A stretch of 64,000 bases of DNA, taken from Streptomyces sp. HUAS CB01. GTDB taxonomy: Bacteria; Actinomycetota; Actinomycetes; Streptomycetales; Streptomycetaceae. How positions within the stretch are numbered: the first letter of the stretch is position 1; the number at the start of each line of letters is the position of its first letter. The stretch covers positions 1,544,001 through 1,608,000 of the forward strand of contig NZ_CP129137.1 in the NCBI RefSeq assembly GCF_030406905.1. The letters run 5' to 3'. Under the pieces are notes generated by a model that was not told where the DNA came from, searched no databases, and worked only from the letters and a program-made list of their open reading frames with translations. The position numbers were made by a program, and so were the translations under genes. Below, in pieces: positions 18,469 to 27,478 of this stretch.

Positions 18469-19917
18469 TTACTTCTTCCTGGACCGCTTCTCGCGCACCC
18501 GCACGGAGATGTGGATCGGGGTGCCCTCGAAGCCGAACTCCTCACGCAGCCTGCGCTCCACGAAGCGGCGGTAGCCGTGCTCCAGGAAGCCGGAGGCGAA
18601 GAGCACGAAACGCGGCGGCTTGGTACCCGCCTGCGTACCGAACAGGATGCGGGGCTGCTTGCCGCCGCGGATCGGATGGGGGTGGGCGGCGACCAGCTCG
18701 CCGAGGAAGGCGTTGAGCCTGCCGGTCGGCACCCGGGTCTCCCAGCCCGCCAGCGCCGTCTCGATCGCCGGGACCAGCTTCTCCATGTGGCGGCCGGTAC
18801 GGGCGGAGACGTTCACCCGGGGCGCCCACGCGACCTGCTGCATCTCGGTCTCGATCTCGCGCTCGAGGTAGTAGCGGCGCTCCTCGTCGAGGGCGTCCCA
18901 CTTGTTGTAGGCGATGACGAGCGCGCGGCCCGCCTCGACGGCCATCGTGATGATGCGCTGGTCCTGGACGGAGATGGACTCGCTGGTGTCGATCAGTACG
19001 ACGGCGACCTCGGCCTTCTCGACGGCGGCCGCGGTGCGCAGCGAGGCGTAGTAGTCGGCGCCCTCCTGGAGATGGACGCGCTTGCGGATACCGGCGGTGT
19101 CCACGAACTTCCAGGTCGTGCCGCCGAGTTCGATGAGCTCGTCGACCGGGTCGCGGGTGGTGCCCGCCATCGCGTCGACGACGACCCGCTCCTCGCCGGC
19201 GACCTTGTTCAGCAGGGAGGACTTGCCGACGTTCGGGCGGCCGATCAGGGCGATGCGGCGCGGGCCGCCGACCGCGGTGCCGAACGTCTGGGCGGGGGCC
19301 TCGGGGAGGGCCTCGAGGACCTCGTCGAGCAGGTCGCCGGTGCCCCGGCCGTGCAGCGCGGACACCGGGTACGGCTCGCCGAGACCGAGCGACCAGAGCA
19401 TGGCCGCGTCGGCCTCGCCGGAGGGGCCGTCGACCTTGTTGGCCGCGAGCACGACGGGCTTGCCGGCGCGGCGCAGCAGCTTCACGACGGCCTCGTCGGT
19501 GTCGGTGGCGCCGACGGTGGCGTCCACGACGAAGACGACGGCGTCGGCGGCCTCGATGGCGAACTCGGCCTGGGCGGCCACCGAGGCGTCGATGCCGAGG
19601 ACGTCCTGCTCCCAGCCGCCGGTGTCGACGACCTTGAAGCGGCGGCCCGCCCACTCGGCCTCGTACGTGACGCGGTCACGGGTGACGCCGGGCCTGTCCT
19701 CGACGACGGCCTCGCGGCGGCCGATGATCCGGTTCACGAGGGTCGACTTGCCGACGTTCGGACGGCCGACGACGGCGAGGACGGGCAGCGGGCCGTGGCC
19801 GGCCTCCTCGATGGCACCTTCGACGTCCTCGAGGTCGAAGCCCTCCTCCGCGGCGAGCTCCATGAACTCCGCGTACTCGGTGTCGCCGAGTGCCCCGTGG
19901 TCGTGCTGGTCGTTCAT
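18469..19917 (-). CDS. der: Ribosome biogenesis GTPase Der (EngA)
   Basis: A protein of 482 residues with two tandem Era-like GTPase domains. Each has a GRPNVGKS P-loop (near residues 52 and 226), a G3 DTGG/DTAG and a G4 NKVD/NKWD. A C-terminal KH-like domain ends with [14 protein letters not shown]. An acidic N-terminal extension of about 45 residues, common in actinobacteria, precedes the first domain. Der is required for assembly of the 50S subunit. ATG 19917 has AGGAAC upstream. It is followed upstream in transcription order by plsC-like and cmk genes, a conserved actinobacterial linkage. Confidence 0.96.
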   Translation of the reverse strand: MNDQHDHGALGDTEYAEFMELAAEEGFDLEDVEGAIEEAGHGPLPVLAVVGRPNVGKSTLVNRIIGRREAVVEDRPGVTRDRVTYEAEWAGRRFKVVDTGGWEQDVLGIDASVAAQAEFAIEAADAVVFVVDATVGATDTDEAVVKLLRRAGKPVVLAANKVDGPSGEADAAMLWSLGLGEPYPVSALHGRGTGDLLDEVLEALPEAPAQTFGTAVGGPRRIALIGRPNVGKSSLLNKVAGEERVVVDAMAGTTRDPVDELIELGGTTWKFVDTAGIRKRVHLQEGADYYASLRTAAAVEKAEVAVVLIDTSESISVQDQRIITMAVEAGRALVIAYNKWDALDEERRYYLEREIETEMQQVAWAPRVNVSARTGRHMEKLVPAIETALAGWETRVPTGRLNAFLGELVAAHPHPIRGGKQPRILFGTQAGTKPPRFVLFASGFLEHGYRRFVERRLREEFGFEGTPIHISVRVREKRSRKK

Positions 19918-19990
19918 GAAGTCCGTTCCTCGTTCATTCGTGGTCGGTGAGCCGGGCCCGTGCGGCCGCGGCTCACTACTGAAGTCTCGC

Positions 19991-20635
19991 TCAGCGCCCG
20001 CTGAGGCGCCTGGCGTTTCCCAGGTGGGCGGTGAGGCGTTCCTGGATGCGTACGGTCGCCTCGTCGAGCGCCCTGCGGGTACGCCGACCGCTGCCGTCGC
20101 CGGGATCGAAGGGCTCGCCGAAGACGATGTCGAAGCGGCTGCGCAGCGGCGGCAGCGCCCGTATCAACCGTCCTCCCCGCTCACTGCTTCCCAGCACGGC
20201 GACCGGGACTACCGGGGCCCCGGAGCGCACGGCGAAGTACGCGAGCCCGGCGCGGATGGAGGTGAAGTCGCCGCCGCCCCGGGTCCCCTCGGGGAAGATC
20301 CCGAGGACGCCGCCCTGCTCCAGGACACCGAGGGCGTTGGTCACGGCGGCCCGGTCCGTGCTCGCACGGTCCACCTTCAGCTGCCCGATCCCGGTCAGGA
20401 ACGGGTCGAGGGGCCCGATGAACGCCTCCTTCTTGATGAGGAAGTGCACCGGCCTGGGCGCCGTGCCCATGAGCATGGGGCCGTCGATGTTGTGCGCGTG
20501 GTTGACGGCGAGGATGACCGGACCGGTGGCCGGCACATGCCAGGCGCCCAGGACCCGGGGCCGCCACAGCGTGTTCATGAGGCCGATGCCGATGGCCCGG
20601 CCGACGGCGGCGCCCCTCGCGGACGGAACGGTCAC
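19991..20635 (-). CDS. 1-acyl-sn-glycerol-3-phosphate acyltransferase (PlsC family)
   Basis: A protein of 214 residues. Catalytic motif I is NHAHNID (the NHx4D type with the His-Asp dyad), motif III is FPEGTRGGG, and motif IV includes VPVAVLG. It should acylate lysophosphatidate or another lysolipid at the inner face of the membrane. Its GTG start overlaps the cmk stop (GTGA), so it is translationally coupled to cmk, and der follows after 73 bases. The exact acyl acceptor cannot be told. Confidence 0.88.
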   Translation of the reverse strand: MTVPSARGAAVGRAIGIGLMNTLWRPRVLGAWHVPATGPVILAVNHAHNIDGPMLMGTAPRPVHFLIKKEAFIGPLDPFLTGIGQLKVDRASTDRAAVTNALGVLEQGGVLGIFPEGTRGGGDFTSIRAGLAYFAVRSGAPVVPVAVLGSSERGGRLIRALPPLRSRFDIVFGEPFDPGDGSGRRTRRALDEATVRIQERLTAHLGNARRLSGR

Positions 20636-21312
20636 TTCGCGGCCCGCTTCTCCTCAACGAGAGCGACGACACACTCGATGACCTGCTTGAGCGTGAGATC
20701 GGTGGTGTCGACCTCGACGGCGTCGTCCGCCTTGGCGAGCGGGGAGGTCTTCCGGCTGGAGTCGGCGGCGTCCCGCTTGATCAGCGCCTCGCGGGTGGAC
20801 ACGAGGTCGGCCGCCTCCTTGCCCTTCAGCTCGCCGCTGCGTCGGGCCGCGCGCGCCTCCGGGGACGCGGTGAGGAAGATCTTCACGTCGGCGCCGGGCA
20901 GCACGGTGGTGCCGATGTCCCGGCCCTCGACGACGATGCCCTTCTCGGCGGCCGCGGCGATGGTCCGCTGCAGCTCGGTGATCCGGGCACGCACCTCCGG
21001 GACCGCGCTGACGGCGCTCACCTTGGAGGTCACCTCGCGGGTGCGGATCGGGCCGGAGGCGTCCGCGCCGTCGACGCTGATCGCCGGTGCGAGCGGATCC
21101 GTGCCGGACTCGATCACCGGCTTGTCGCAGACGGTGGCGACGGCTGCCGGGTCTTCCACGTCGATGCCGTTGGTCAGCATCCACCAGGTGATCGCCCGGT
21201 ACTGGGCGCCGGTGTCCAGGTAGCTGAGACCCAGCTCTGCGGCGACCGCCCTGGAAGTGCTCGACTTGCCCGTGCCGGAGGGGCCGTCGATGGCGACGAT
21301 CACGGATTCCAC
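20632..21312 (-). CDS. cmk: (d)CMP kinase
   Basis: A protein of 226 residues. A P-loop GPSGTGKSSTSR is near residue 11, LGLSYLDTGAQYRAIT is the second conserved block, and GRDIGTTVLPGADVKIFLTAS precedes the lid region with RRxGE (ARRSGELKGKE). It phosphorylates CMP and dCMP using ATP in pyrimidine salvage. The GTG start and the coupled plsC-like and der genes downstream reproduce the usual actinobacterial cmk-plsC-der arrangement. Confidence 0.95.
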   Translation of the reverse strand: MESVIVAIDGPSGTGKSSTSRAVAAELGLSYLDTGAQYRAITWWMLTNGIDVEDPAAVATVCDKPVIESGTDPLAPAISVDGADASGPIRTREVTSKVSAVSAVPEVRARITELQRTIAAAAEKGIVVEGRDIGTTVLPGADVKIFLTASPEARAARRSGELKGKEAADLVSTREALIKRDAADSSRKTSPLAKADDAVEVDTTDLTLKQVIECVVALVEEKRAAK

Positions 21313-21455
21313 GGTGTCGGAGACCTTCCTGAAGCTGGTGTGCGGGCAGGCCGGAGTGCCAAGGTGCCCTGCACAAGGTTACCGAGTGCGCGAGGCACCC
21401 CATGCACCGCTTCCCGGACCGGCCGGCAGGGCCCGGGAAGCAGCCGCCCCACGGG

Positions 21456-22541
21456 TCACTGGCGCAGCGCCCAGCCCCGCTCCCGCAGCGCCGCCGCCAG
21501 CACGGGGGCGGCCGACGGCTCCACCATGAGCTGGACCAGACCCGCCTGCTGTCCGGTCGCGTGTTCGATACGGACGTCCTCGATGTTGACGCCGGCGCTG
21601 CCCGCGTCGGCGAAGATGCGGGCGAGCTCGCCCGGCCGGTCGCTGATGAGGACGGCGACGGTCTCGTACACCGCGGGGGCGGCGCCGTGCTTGCCGGGGA
21701 CGCGCTCGCGGCCCGCGTTGCCGCGGCGCAGGACGTCCTCCACCCCGCCCGCCCCCTCGCGCCGCTTGTCCTCGTCGGAGGACTGCAGGGCGCGCAGGGC
21801 GCGGACCGTCTCGTCGAGGTCCGCGGCGACGCCGGCGAGGACGTCGGCGACGGGGCCCGGGTTGGCGGAGAGGATGTCGATCCACATCCGGGGGTCGGAG
21901 GCCGCGATCCGGGTCACGTCGCGGATGCCCTGCCCGCACAGCCGCACGGCCGTCTCGTCCGCGTCCGCCAGCCGTGCCGCGACCATGGACGAGATCAGCT
22001 GGGGCGTGTGCGAGACCAGCGCGACCGCGCGGTCGTGGGCGTCGGCGTCCATCACGACGGGAACCGCGCGGCAGAACGCGACGAGCTCCAGCGCCAGGTT
22101 CAGCACCTCGGTGTCGGTCTCGCGGGTCGGCGTGAGCACCCAGGGCCGCCCCTCGAAGAGGTCGGCCGTGGCGGCCAGCGGCCCGGACCGCTCCTTGCCG
22201 GACATGGGGTGCGTGCCGATGTACGTCGACATGTCGACGCCCAGCGCCTCCAGCTCGCGGCGCGGCCCGCCCTTGACGCTGGCGACGTCGAGGTAGCCGC
22301 GCGCGATCCCTGCGCGCATCGCCTCGGCGAGCGCGGCGGGCACATGGGCGGGCGGCACCGCGACGACCGCGAGGTCGACGGGGCCCTCCGGGGCCTCGTC
22401 GGTGCCCGCGCCGAGCGCGGCCGCGGTCCTCGCCCGGGCGGGGTCGTGGTCCGTGAGGTGGACGGTGACCCCGCGCCCGGCGAGCGCCAGGGCCGCCGAG
22501 GTGCCGATCAGGCCCGTTCCGATGACGAGGGCGGTTCTCAC
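21456..22541 (-). CDS. tyrA: Prephenate dehydrogenase with C-terminal ACT domain
   Basis: A protein of 361 residues. An N-terminal Rossmann fold has GTGLIGTSAALALAGRG, the prephenate dehydrogenase domain contains the active-site histidine region IGTHPMSGKERSG and SHTPQLISSM, and a C-terminal ACT domain (about residues 290-361, VLISDRPGELARIFADAG) should bind an aromatic amino acid for feedback control. It converts prephenate to 4-hydroxyphenylpyruvate with NAD+. Its GTG overlaps the aroH stop by GTGA, coupling the two consecutive steps. Confidence 0.94.
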   Translation of the reverse strand: MRTALVIGTGLIGTSAALALAGRGVTVHLTDHDPARARTAAALGAGTDEAPEGPVDLAVVAVPPAHVPAALAEAMRAGIARGYLDVASVKGGPRRELEALGVDMSTYIGTHPMSGKERSGPLAATADLFEGRPWVLTPTRETDTEVLNLALELVAFCRAVPVVMDADAHDRAVALVSHTPQLISSMVAARLADADETAVRLCGQGIRDVTRIAASDPRMWIDILSANPGPVADVLAGVAADLDETVRALRALQSSDEDKRREGAGGVEDVLRRGNAGRERVPGKHGAAPAVYETVAVLISDRPGELARIFADAGSAGVNIEDVRIEHATGQQAGLVQLMVEPSAAPVLAAALRERGWALRQ

Positions 22542-22900
22542 TGGGCGATGTCCTTGCGGAGGGCGGCCGCGGCACCGAGGTAGACGTGCGCGATCCCGGA
22601 CTTGGGCAGGTCGGACTCGACGTGGGCGAGGATGCGCACGACGCGGGGCATCGCTCCGGCGATGTCGAGCTCCTGGGCGCAGATGAGCGGGACGTCGACG
22701 ATGCCGAGGCCGCGCGCGGCGGCGGCCGGGAAATCGCTGTGCAGGTCCGGTGTGGCCGTGAACCAGATGCTGATCAGGTCGTCCGCCGTCAGCGCGTTGC
22801 GCTCCAGGATGGCGGTGAGCAGTTCACCGACCTGCTCGTCCATGTGCCCGGCCTCGTCCCGTTCCAGCTGGACGGCTCCCCGGACGGCTCGTACCGCCAC
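22538..22900 (-). CDS. aroH: Chorismate mutase, AroH class
   Basis: A 120-residue protein of the trimeric pseudo-alpha/beta-barrel AroH family. Recognisable features are RAVRGAVQLE at the start with the active-site arginine, WFTATPDLHSDFPA, the glutamate in AQELDI and the MPRVVRILAHV arginine. It converts chorismate to prephenate, the substrate of the TyrA encoded immediately downstream. The GTG start is preceded by GGAGGAG. Together the two genes form the tyrosine branch. Confidence 0.93.
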   Translation of the reverse strand: MAVRAVRGAVQLERDEAGHMDEQVGELLTAILERNALTADDLISIWFTATPDLHSDFPAAAARGLGIVDVPLICAQELDIAGAMPRVVRILAHVESDLPKSGIAHVYLGAAAALRKDIAQ

Positions 22901-23199
22901 CTCGTGCTCCTCCTCGGCCTCGACTCCCGCGGCTCCAGCCGGCGGATGCTCCGATCAGCCTAGTGCCGTGACCGGGAAGCCCCGCCGGGAAGGTCGCGGC
23001 GTCCGGTGCGATGCCTCGCGGGGCGGAGGATCGCCCTCGTACCGGACGTACCCGGGGGGCGACGACGCGGCGAGGTGCCGTTCGGGGCGTCGCGCCCCGC
23101 TGGACCCTTCCGGTCACGGCGCCGGTCAGCCGCCGGACGCCGGTCGCGGAGGCCGGCCCGCGGGACGCGGCACCGGACCGGCCGTGGGCTCCGCGCGGG
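22901..23199. other. Upstream region of aroH
   Basis: About 300 bases of very GC-rich DNA between the aroH start and the 3' end of the YidB-like gene. It must hold the aroH-tyrA promoter, but no clear -10/-35 pair, terminator or gene was found. Confidence 0.45.
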
Positions 23200-23661
23200 T
23201 CAGATCCGCTGCTGCCGGATGATCTCCTCCAGCGAGGCGCCCTGCGGCAGTTGCCCGGACGGGGTCAGCCTGTCGACGGCCTGCGGCAGGGACCGGGCGA
23301 TCTGGTCGGCCGCCTGCTGCGGTGTCACGCCGGTGTCCCGGGCGACCTTGTCCAGGGTGTCGTTCGGCAGTGCCTCGGCGATCTGCCCGCCGCTGACCTG
23401 CTGGTTCTGTCCCGTACCGATCCAGGACTGGGCCTGCTCCCCGAGGCCGGACCGGGCCAGCATCTCGAGCAGCCCGCCGAGCGGGTTGCCTGCGGCTCCC
23501 CCACCGGCGCCACCGGTCGCTCCTGCCGCTCCTGCCGCTCCGCTCTGGCCGTTGCCGGTGAGCGCGCCGAGGAGCGCGCCGAGGATGTTCCCTCCGGAGG
23601 ACCCGCCCTGCCCGCCGCCGAGGAGGTTGCCCAGAAGACCGCCGAGATCGTTACCCGCCAT
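23200..23661 (-). CDS. YidB-like (DUF937) protein
   Basis: A protein of 153 residues. Glycine-rich repeats at the N-terminus (DLGGLLGNLLGGGQGG and ILGALLGALTGN) lead to a conserved C-terminal DUF937/YidB module with GLGEQAQSWIGTGQNQ then GGQIAEALPNDTLDKVARD. YidB-like proteins are of unknown function. ATG 23661 (MAGNDLG) is chosen over an in-frame start 20 codons upstream because AAGGACAGGA lies just before it. It stands alone, divergent from the redox operon. Confidence 0.85.
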   Translation of the reverse strand: MAGNDLGGLLGNLLGGGQGGSSGGNILGALLGALTGNGQSGAAGAAGATGGAGGGAAGNPLGGLLEMLARSGLGEQAQSWIGTGQNQQVSGGQIAEALPNDTLDKVARDTGVTPQQAADQIARSLPQAVDRLTPSGQLPQGASLEEIIRQQRI

Positions 23662-23825
23662 GGTCCTGTCCTTTCGCGCGGGGAAATGGTGGACAACGGT
23701 CAATGTCACCCACGGCGGCACCTGCCGCCACTCGGGCTATCACGGAGTGTCGCCCCGGTGGACACGGAATGTGACATCGGCTTGCATGGTCATCCCACTG
23801 CCCGGTCGTCCCGCGGGAGGCGCCG

Positions 23826-24506
23826 ATGAAGCGTGCAGGGCCGCTGATCACGCTGTTCGCCGGACTGCTGCTCGGCCTGTTCGTGCTGTCGCTCAACGCC
23901 ACGACCGGCGAACCCGCTCCCACCTCGCTCGACCGGTCGACCGCGAGCCCGGCCGCGAGCCCGGCGTCCCCCACGAGCCCGGCCGCCAGCCCGCCCGTGC
24001 AGCCCAGGGTGCCCGCGGTCCGGTCGCCCTCCCCGGCGCCGCCCCCGGACGCCAAGTACGCGGGGCGCACCCAGGACGACAGGGCCTCCGTCGCCATCAC
24101 CCTGCGGAAGGGCAAGGCGGTGGCCTACTACTGCGACGGCCGCACGCAGGAGGCATGGCTGCGCGGTGACGTGGCCGCGGACGGGAGCATGCGGTTGAGG
24201 AGCAGGACCGGCGCGACGCTCGACGGCACCGTGAACGAGGACGGGGTCGACGGGACGGTCACGGTCCAGAACGCGGGCCACCCGTTCACCGCCGCCCGTG
24301 CGGCCAAGCCCGCGGGTGTCTACCGCGCCACCACCGAGGTGCGCGGGACCAAGGTCGACGGCGGCTGGATCGTGCTGCAGAACGGCCGCCAGGTCGGCAT
24401 CGTCAACCGCGACGGCGAGCCCGCCGCCGCTCCCCCGATCGATCCCGGCACGGGCGCCGTCACGATCGACGGCGAGCAGGTCACCGCCCGTCCCGTCATC
24501 CCCTGA
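23826..24506 (+). CDS. Membrane-anchored or secreted protein of unknown function
   Basis: A protein of 226 residues with a hydrophobic N-terminus at about residues 7-27 (ITLFAGLLLGLFVLSLNA) that could be an uncleaved signal anchor or a signal peptide. A Ser/Pro/Ala-rich linker of about 45 residues with repeated ASP units follows, then an extracytoplasmic domain with YAGRTQDDRASVAITLRKG and AYYCDGRTQEAWLRG. No enzyme motif is recognised. GGGAGG precedes the ATG. It is the first gene of a likely three-gene unit with the DUF6529 and Rieske genes, 19 bases ahead of the second. Confidence 0.75.
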   Translation: MKRAGPLITLFAGLLLGLFVLSLNATTGEPAPTSLDRSTASPAASPASPTSPAASPPVQPRVPAVRSPSPAPPPDAKYAGRTQDDRASVAITLRKGKAVAYYCDGRTQEAWLRGDVAADGSMRLRSRTGATLDGTVNEDGVDGTVTVQNAGHPFTAARAAKPAGVYRATTEVRGTKVDGGWIVLQNGRQVGIVNRDGEPAAAPPIDPGTGAVTIDGEQVTARPVIP

Positions 24507-24525
24507 GCATCCGCGAGGCGCACCC

Positions 24526-25122
24526 ATGAGCGTGGACCCGAACGCACGCACCCAGGACTTCCCGCCCGGCGGGCCGGACGGCCGGACCCTGCGCGGATCG
24601 GCGCGCCTCGCCGTCCCGGTGCTGGTCGGGGCCGCGGTGGCGGTGGTCCTCGGGGTGTACGGCAGATTCCACGACCCGGCGGGGACCGCGTTCAACCTCG
24701 CCGGCTTCAGCAGCACCGGCGCGGTGAAGTCGTGGCTGGCGACGGCGGCCTTCGCGTTCGGAATGGTGCAGCTCGTGTCGGCGCTCGCGATGTACGGCAG
24801 ACTGCCGGGCGTCCGGCCTGCCTCCTGGACGCCGGTTCTGCACCGCTGGTCGGGCCGGGCGGCCTTCCTCCTCGCGGTGCCGGTGGCGGTGCACTGCCTG
24901 TACGCCCTGGGGTACCAGACGCAGAGCGCCCGCGCGGCCTGGCACTCCCTGCTCGGGTGCTTCTTCTTCGGCGCGTTCAGCACGAAGATGCTGCTGTTGC
25001 GCATCGAACGGTTGCCCGGGTGGCTCCTGCCCGTCGTCGGCGGACTCGTCTTCGCCGCGCTCACGGTCCTGTGGCTCACCTCGGCGCTGTGGTTCTTCCG
25101 TATCTTCGGAGTGACGACATGA
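24526..25122 (+). CDS. DUF6529 family four-helix membrane protein
   Basis: A protein of 198 residues with four or five predicted transmembrane helices and histidines placed inside them: HRWSGRAAFLLAVPVAVHCLYA and AWHSLLGCFFFGAFSTK. The paired intramembrane histidines resemble cytochrome b561/ferric reductase-like haem ligands, but haem binding is only inferred. Relatives are labelled DUF6529. Its stop codon overlaps the ATG of the Rieske gene (ATGA). That coupling suggests it passes electrons to or from the Rieske protein at the membrane. Confidence 0.78.
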   Translation: MSVDPNARTQDFPPGGPDGRTLRGSARLAVPVLVGAAVAVVLGVYGRFHDPAGTAFNLAGFSSTGAVKSWLATAAFAFGMVQLVSALAMYGRLPGVRPASWTPVLHRWSGRAAFLLAVPVAVHCLYALGYQTQSARAAWHSLLGCFFFGAFSTKMLLLRIERLPGWLLPVVGGLVFAALTVLWLTSALWFFRIFGVTT

Positions 25123-25628
25123 CGGAGGACGGAGGCGGCAGCGGAACGGCCGGCGCCACGACCGGCCGCACCGGCGCGGAGGGCGTGGCCCGGCGGACGG
25201 TGGTACGGGCCGGGGCGGCGGGCGCCCTGGTGGTGACGGCGGCCGGCTGCAGCCGGTACGGCGAGGAGGACGGCGGCGGGACGCCCCCGCCGCCCACACC
25301 GGAGGGGACCGGCGGCCCGACACGGCCCCAGGCGCCCGGGGGCACGCCGCTCGGCACCACGTCCGAGGTTCCGGAGGGCGGCGGAAAGGTCTTCAAGGCC
25401 GAGAAGGTCGTCGTGACCCAGCCGACGGCGGGGGAGTTCAAGGCGTTCTCGGCGGTCTGCACCCACCAGGGCTGTCTCGTCGGCAAGGTGGCGAACGGCA
25501 CCATCGACTGCCCCTGCCACGGAAGCGCGTTCGCCGCGGAGGACGGCGCGGTGCTGAAGGGTCCCGCGACCCGGCCGCTGGGGGAGAAGCGGATCACCGT
25601 GTCCGGGGGCGAGATCCGCCTCGTCTAG
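25119..25628 (+). CDS. Rieske [2Fe-2S] protein, Tat-type lipoprotein
   Basis: A protein of 169 residues. A twin-arginine segment (ARRTVVRAGAAGALVVTAAGC) ends in a cysteine that could be lipidated. A Pro/Gly/Thr-rich linker follows, then a Rieske domain with both cluster motifs, CTHQGC and CPCHGS, and the GPATRPLGEKRI strand. It should sit on the outer membrane face and carry electrons. It is short, like the Rieske ferredoxin-type proteins of actinobacteria, not the QcrA subunit of the bc1 complex. It is translationally coupled to the upstream DUF6529 gene. Confidence 0.88.
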   Translation: MTEDGGGSGTAGATTGRTGAEGVARRTVVRAGAAGALVVTAAGCSRYGEEDGGGTPPPPTPEGTGGPTRPQAPGGTPLGTTSEVPEGGGKVFKAEKVVVTQPTAGEFKAFSAVCTHQGCLVGKVANGTIDCPCHGSAFAAEDGAVLKGPATRPLGEKRITVSGGEIRLV

Positions 25629-25908
25629 TCCGTGCCGCGGGTCGGGGACTCCCCCCGTTCGGGCCCGCCGTCGGTACCGCCGGGCTTCCGGGGCCCGGCC
25701 GGGGCGACGCGCCGACCAGAGGCGTTCGCGCCATGCCGGCCGAGTCGAGGACTCCTCCCGTCGCGTCGGCCGAGTCGGGGGCTCGCGTCGACCCGGCCGG
25801 CTCGGGACCACGCGTCGGCCCGGCCGACCTGGGAGATCCGCGCCACGCCTCGTCCGGCCGCGGACGTCCGCCTCGATCCGCGCGGCTCGGGGACACGACA
25901 CCCCCGAC

Positions 25909-25938
25909 TTGATAGGCAAGTGTTCACTTGCCTATTCT
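25909..25938 (+). promoter_or_regulatory. Leaderless promoter of the arsR-like gene
   Basis: TTGATA (25909-25914) and TATTCT (25933-25938) are spaced by 18 bases. The -10 ends 6 bases before the GTG at 25945, so the transcript is expected to start at the initiation codon. Confidence 0.65.
25912..25935. promoter_or_regulatory. Palindromic ArsR-type operator
   Basis: Two perfect 11-bp arms (ATAGGCAAGTG and its complement) are separated by TT. The palindrome fills the space between the -35 and -10 elements of the promoter, the classical position for a repressor that blocks RNA polymerase. Autorepression by the downstream HTH protein is the simplest reading. Confidence 0.75.
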
Positions 25939-25944
25939 GCGGGC

Positions 25945-26247
25945 GTGGCCGACGACCTTTTCAAAGCCCTGGCCGACCCCACCCGCCGCACCATCCTCGA
26001 CGAGCTCGCGGAGAGGTCCGGACAGACGCTGTTCGAGATCTGCGCGCGACTGAGCATGAAGCACGGGCTCGGCATCTCGCGCCAGGCGGTCTCCCAGCAC
26101 CTCGCCGTGCTGGAGTCCGCCGGGCTCGTCGAGGCCAGGCGGGAGGGCCGCTACAAGTTCCACGACCTGAACACCGCCCCGCTGCGGCAGATCGCCGAGC
26201 GATGGCTCGCGCCCGACACACCCGGACCGGAGAAGAGCACCTCATGA
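25945..26247 (+). CDS. ArsR-family transcriptional regulator
   Basis: A winged-helix protein of 100 residues. ADDLFKALADPTRRTILDEL opens the ArsR fold, the recognition helix is GISRQAVSQHLAVLESAGLV, and the wing is ARREGRYKFHDLN. No cysteine-rich metal site of the ArsR/SmtB type is visible; this subtype usually controls an adjacent effector gene. The GTG start is supported by the promoter geometry. Its stop overlaps the ATG of the VOC gene, so the pair is one operon under its own palindromic operator. Confidence 0.9.
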   Translation: MADDLFKALADPTRRTILDELAERSGQTLFEICARLSMKHGLGISRQAVSQHLAVLESAGLVEARREGRYKFHDLNTAPLRQIAERWLAPDTPGPEKSTS

Positions 26248-26636
26248 AGATCCATCTGACCAGCGTCCTCGTCGACGACCAGGCCGAGGCCCTGCGCTTC
26301 TACACCGAGATCCTCGGCTTCGTGAAGAAGCACGACGTCCCGGTCGGCGAGGAGGACAGGTGGCTGACCGTCGTCTCGCCCGAGGAGCCCGCCGGCACCG
26401 AACTCCTCCTGGAACCCGCACGCCACCCGGCCGCCAGGACCTATCGCGACGCGCTCGTCGGGGACGGCATCCCGCTCGCCCAGTTCGCCGTCGACGACGT
26501 GAAGGCGGAGTACGAGCGCCTGAGCGCCCTCGGGGTCCGCTTCACCCAGGAGCCCCTGGAGATGGGCCCCGTCACCACCGCCGTCCTCGACGACACCTGC
26601 GGCAACCTCATCCAGATCGCGACACAGCCGCAGTAG
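26244..26636 (+). CDS. VOC-superfamily (glyoxalase/bleomycin-resistance-like) protein
   Basis: A protein of 130 residues with two beta-alpha-beta3 modules: the first from KIHLTSVLVDDQAEALRFYTEILGF, the second from IPLAQFAVDDVKAEYERLSALGV, ending with VLDDTCGNLIQI. Members bind metals or sequester or modify small molecules; the potential metal ligands include His4 and the late Glu/Asp residues, but not all are clear. It is coupled to the ArsR regulator by an ATGA overlap, which suggests a stress- or ligand-inducible detoxification role. Substrate unknown. Confidence 0.88.
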   Translation: MKIHLTSVLVDDQAEALRFYTEILGFVKKHDVPVGEEDRWLTVVSPEEPAGTELLLEPARHPAARTYRDALVGDGIPLAQFAVDDVKAEYERLSALGVRFTQEPLEMGPVTTAVLDDTCGNLIQIATQPQ

Positions 26637-26716
26637 GCCGGGCGCGCGCCCGGCTCTCCCCGGCGGGCCGCTCCGGGGAGCCGGGCCGCCGCGCCGGCCC
26701 GCGGGCGGGGGTCCCG

Positions 26717-26722
26717 TACCCT
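26717..26722 (+). promoter_or_regulatory. -10 hexamer of a leaderless promoter (RlaP-like 1)
   Basis: TACCCT ends 6 bases before the ATG at 26729. No Shine-Dalgarno is present and no good -35 is seen. Confidence 0.45.
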
Positions 26723-26728
26723 TCGGCC

Positions 26729-27478
26729 ATGACTCCCGAGGGCCTGGTGCGCGACCACACGATCTACTCCTGTGTGATGGGTTCACGGGCCTTCGGCCTG
26801 GCCACGGACGGCAGTGACACCGACCGGCGCGGTGTCTTCCTCGCGCCCACCGCCCTGTACTGGCGGTTCGACAAGCCGCCGACCCATGTGGAGGGACCGG
26901 CCGAGGAACAGTTCTCGTGGGAGCTCGAGCGCTTCTGCGAACTGGCGCTGCGGGCCAATCCGAACGTCCTGGAGTGCCTGCACTCCCCGCTGGTCGAGCA
27001 CGTCGACGACACCGGCCGTGAACTGCTCGCGCTGCGCGACGCGTTCCTGTACCGGGAGGCCCACGGGACGTTCGTGCGGTACGCCCTCGGCCAGCGGCGC
27101 AAGCTGGAGGCCGACGTACGGCAGCACGGCGCTCCGCGCTGGAAGCACGCGATGCACCTGCTGCGACTGCTGGTGAGCTGCCGCGATCTGCTCCGCACGG
27201 GCCGGCTGGTGATCGACGTGGGCGACGACCGGGAGCGGCTGCTCGCGGTCAAGCGCGGCGAAGTCCCCTGGCGGGCGGTCGAGTCCTGGATGACCCGGCT
27301 GTCCGAGGAGGCCGACGAGGCGGTGCCGGGGACTCCGCTCCCGGCCGAACCGGACCGTGCCCGGGTCGAGGACTTCCTCGTACGCGTACGGCGCGCGTCA
27401 GCGCTGCGGGAGGTCCAGCCGGGTCCGTACGACGAGGTCGTGCAGGGCGTCGCGGGCGGTGGCCTCCGCGGGCAGTGA
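26729..27478 (+). CDS. RlaP-like nucleotidyltransferase (COG3541), copy 1
   Basis: A protein of 249 residues of the DNA polymerase beta fold. The signature is GSRAFGLATDGSDTDRRGVF near residues 18-37, with the GS pair and the DxD carboxylates for metal and NTP binding. A helical C-terminal domain has LRANPNVLECLHSPL. The family (Pfam RlaP, formerly predicted nucleotidyltransferase) was named for its link with bacterial RNA-repair ligase operons. It converges on a second, diverged copy, and the two genes overlap by 81 bases at their 3' ends. Substrate not known. Confidence 0.85.
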   Translation: MTPEGLVRDHTIYSCVMGSRAFGLATDGSDTDRRGVFLAPTALYWRFDKPPTHVEGPAEEQFSWELERFCELALRANPNVLECLHSPLVEHVDDTGRELLALRDAFLYREAHGTFVRYALGQRRKLEADVRQHGAPRWKHAMHLLRLLVSCRDLLRTGRLVIDVGDDRERLLAVKRGEVPWRAVESWMTRLSEEADEAVPGTPLPAEPDRARVEDFLVRVRRASALREVQPGPYDEVVQGVAGGGLRGQ

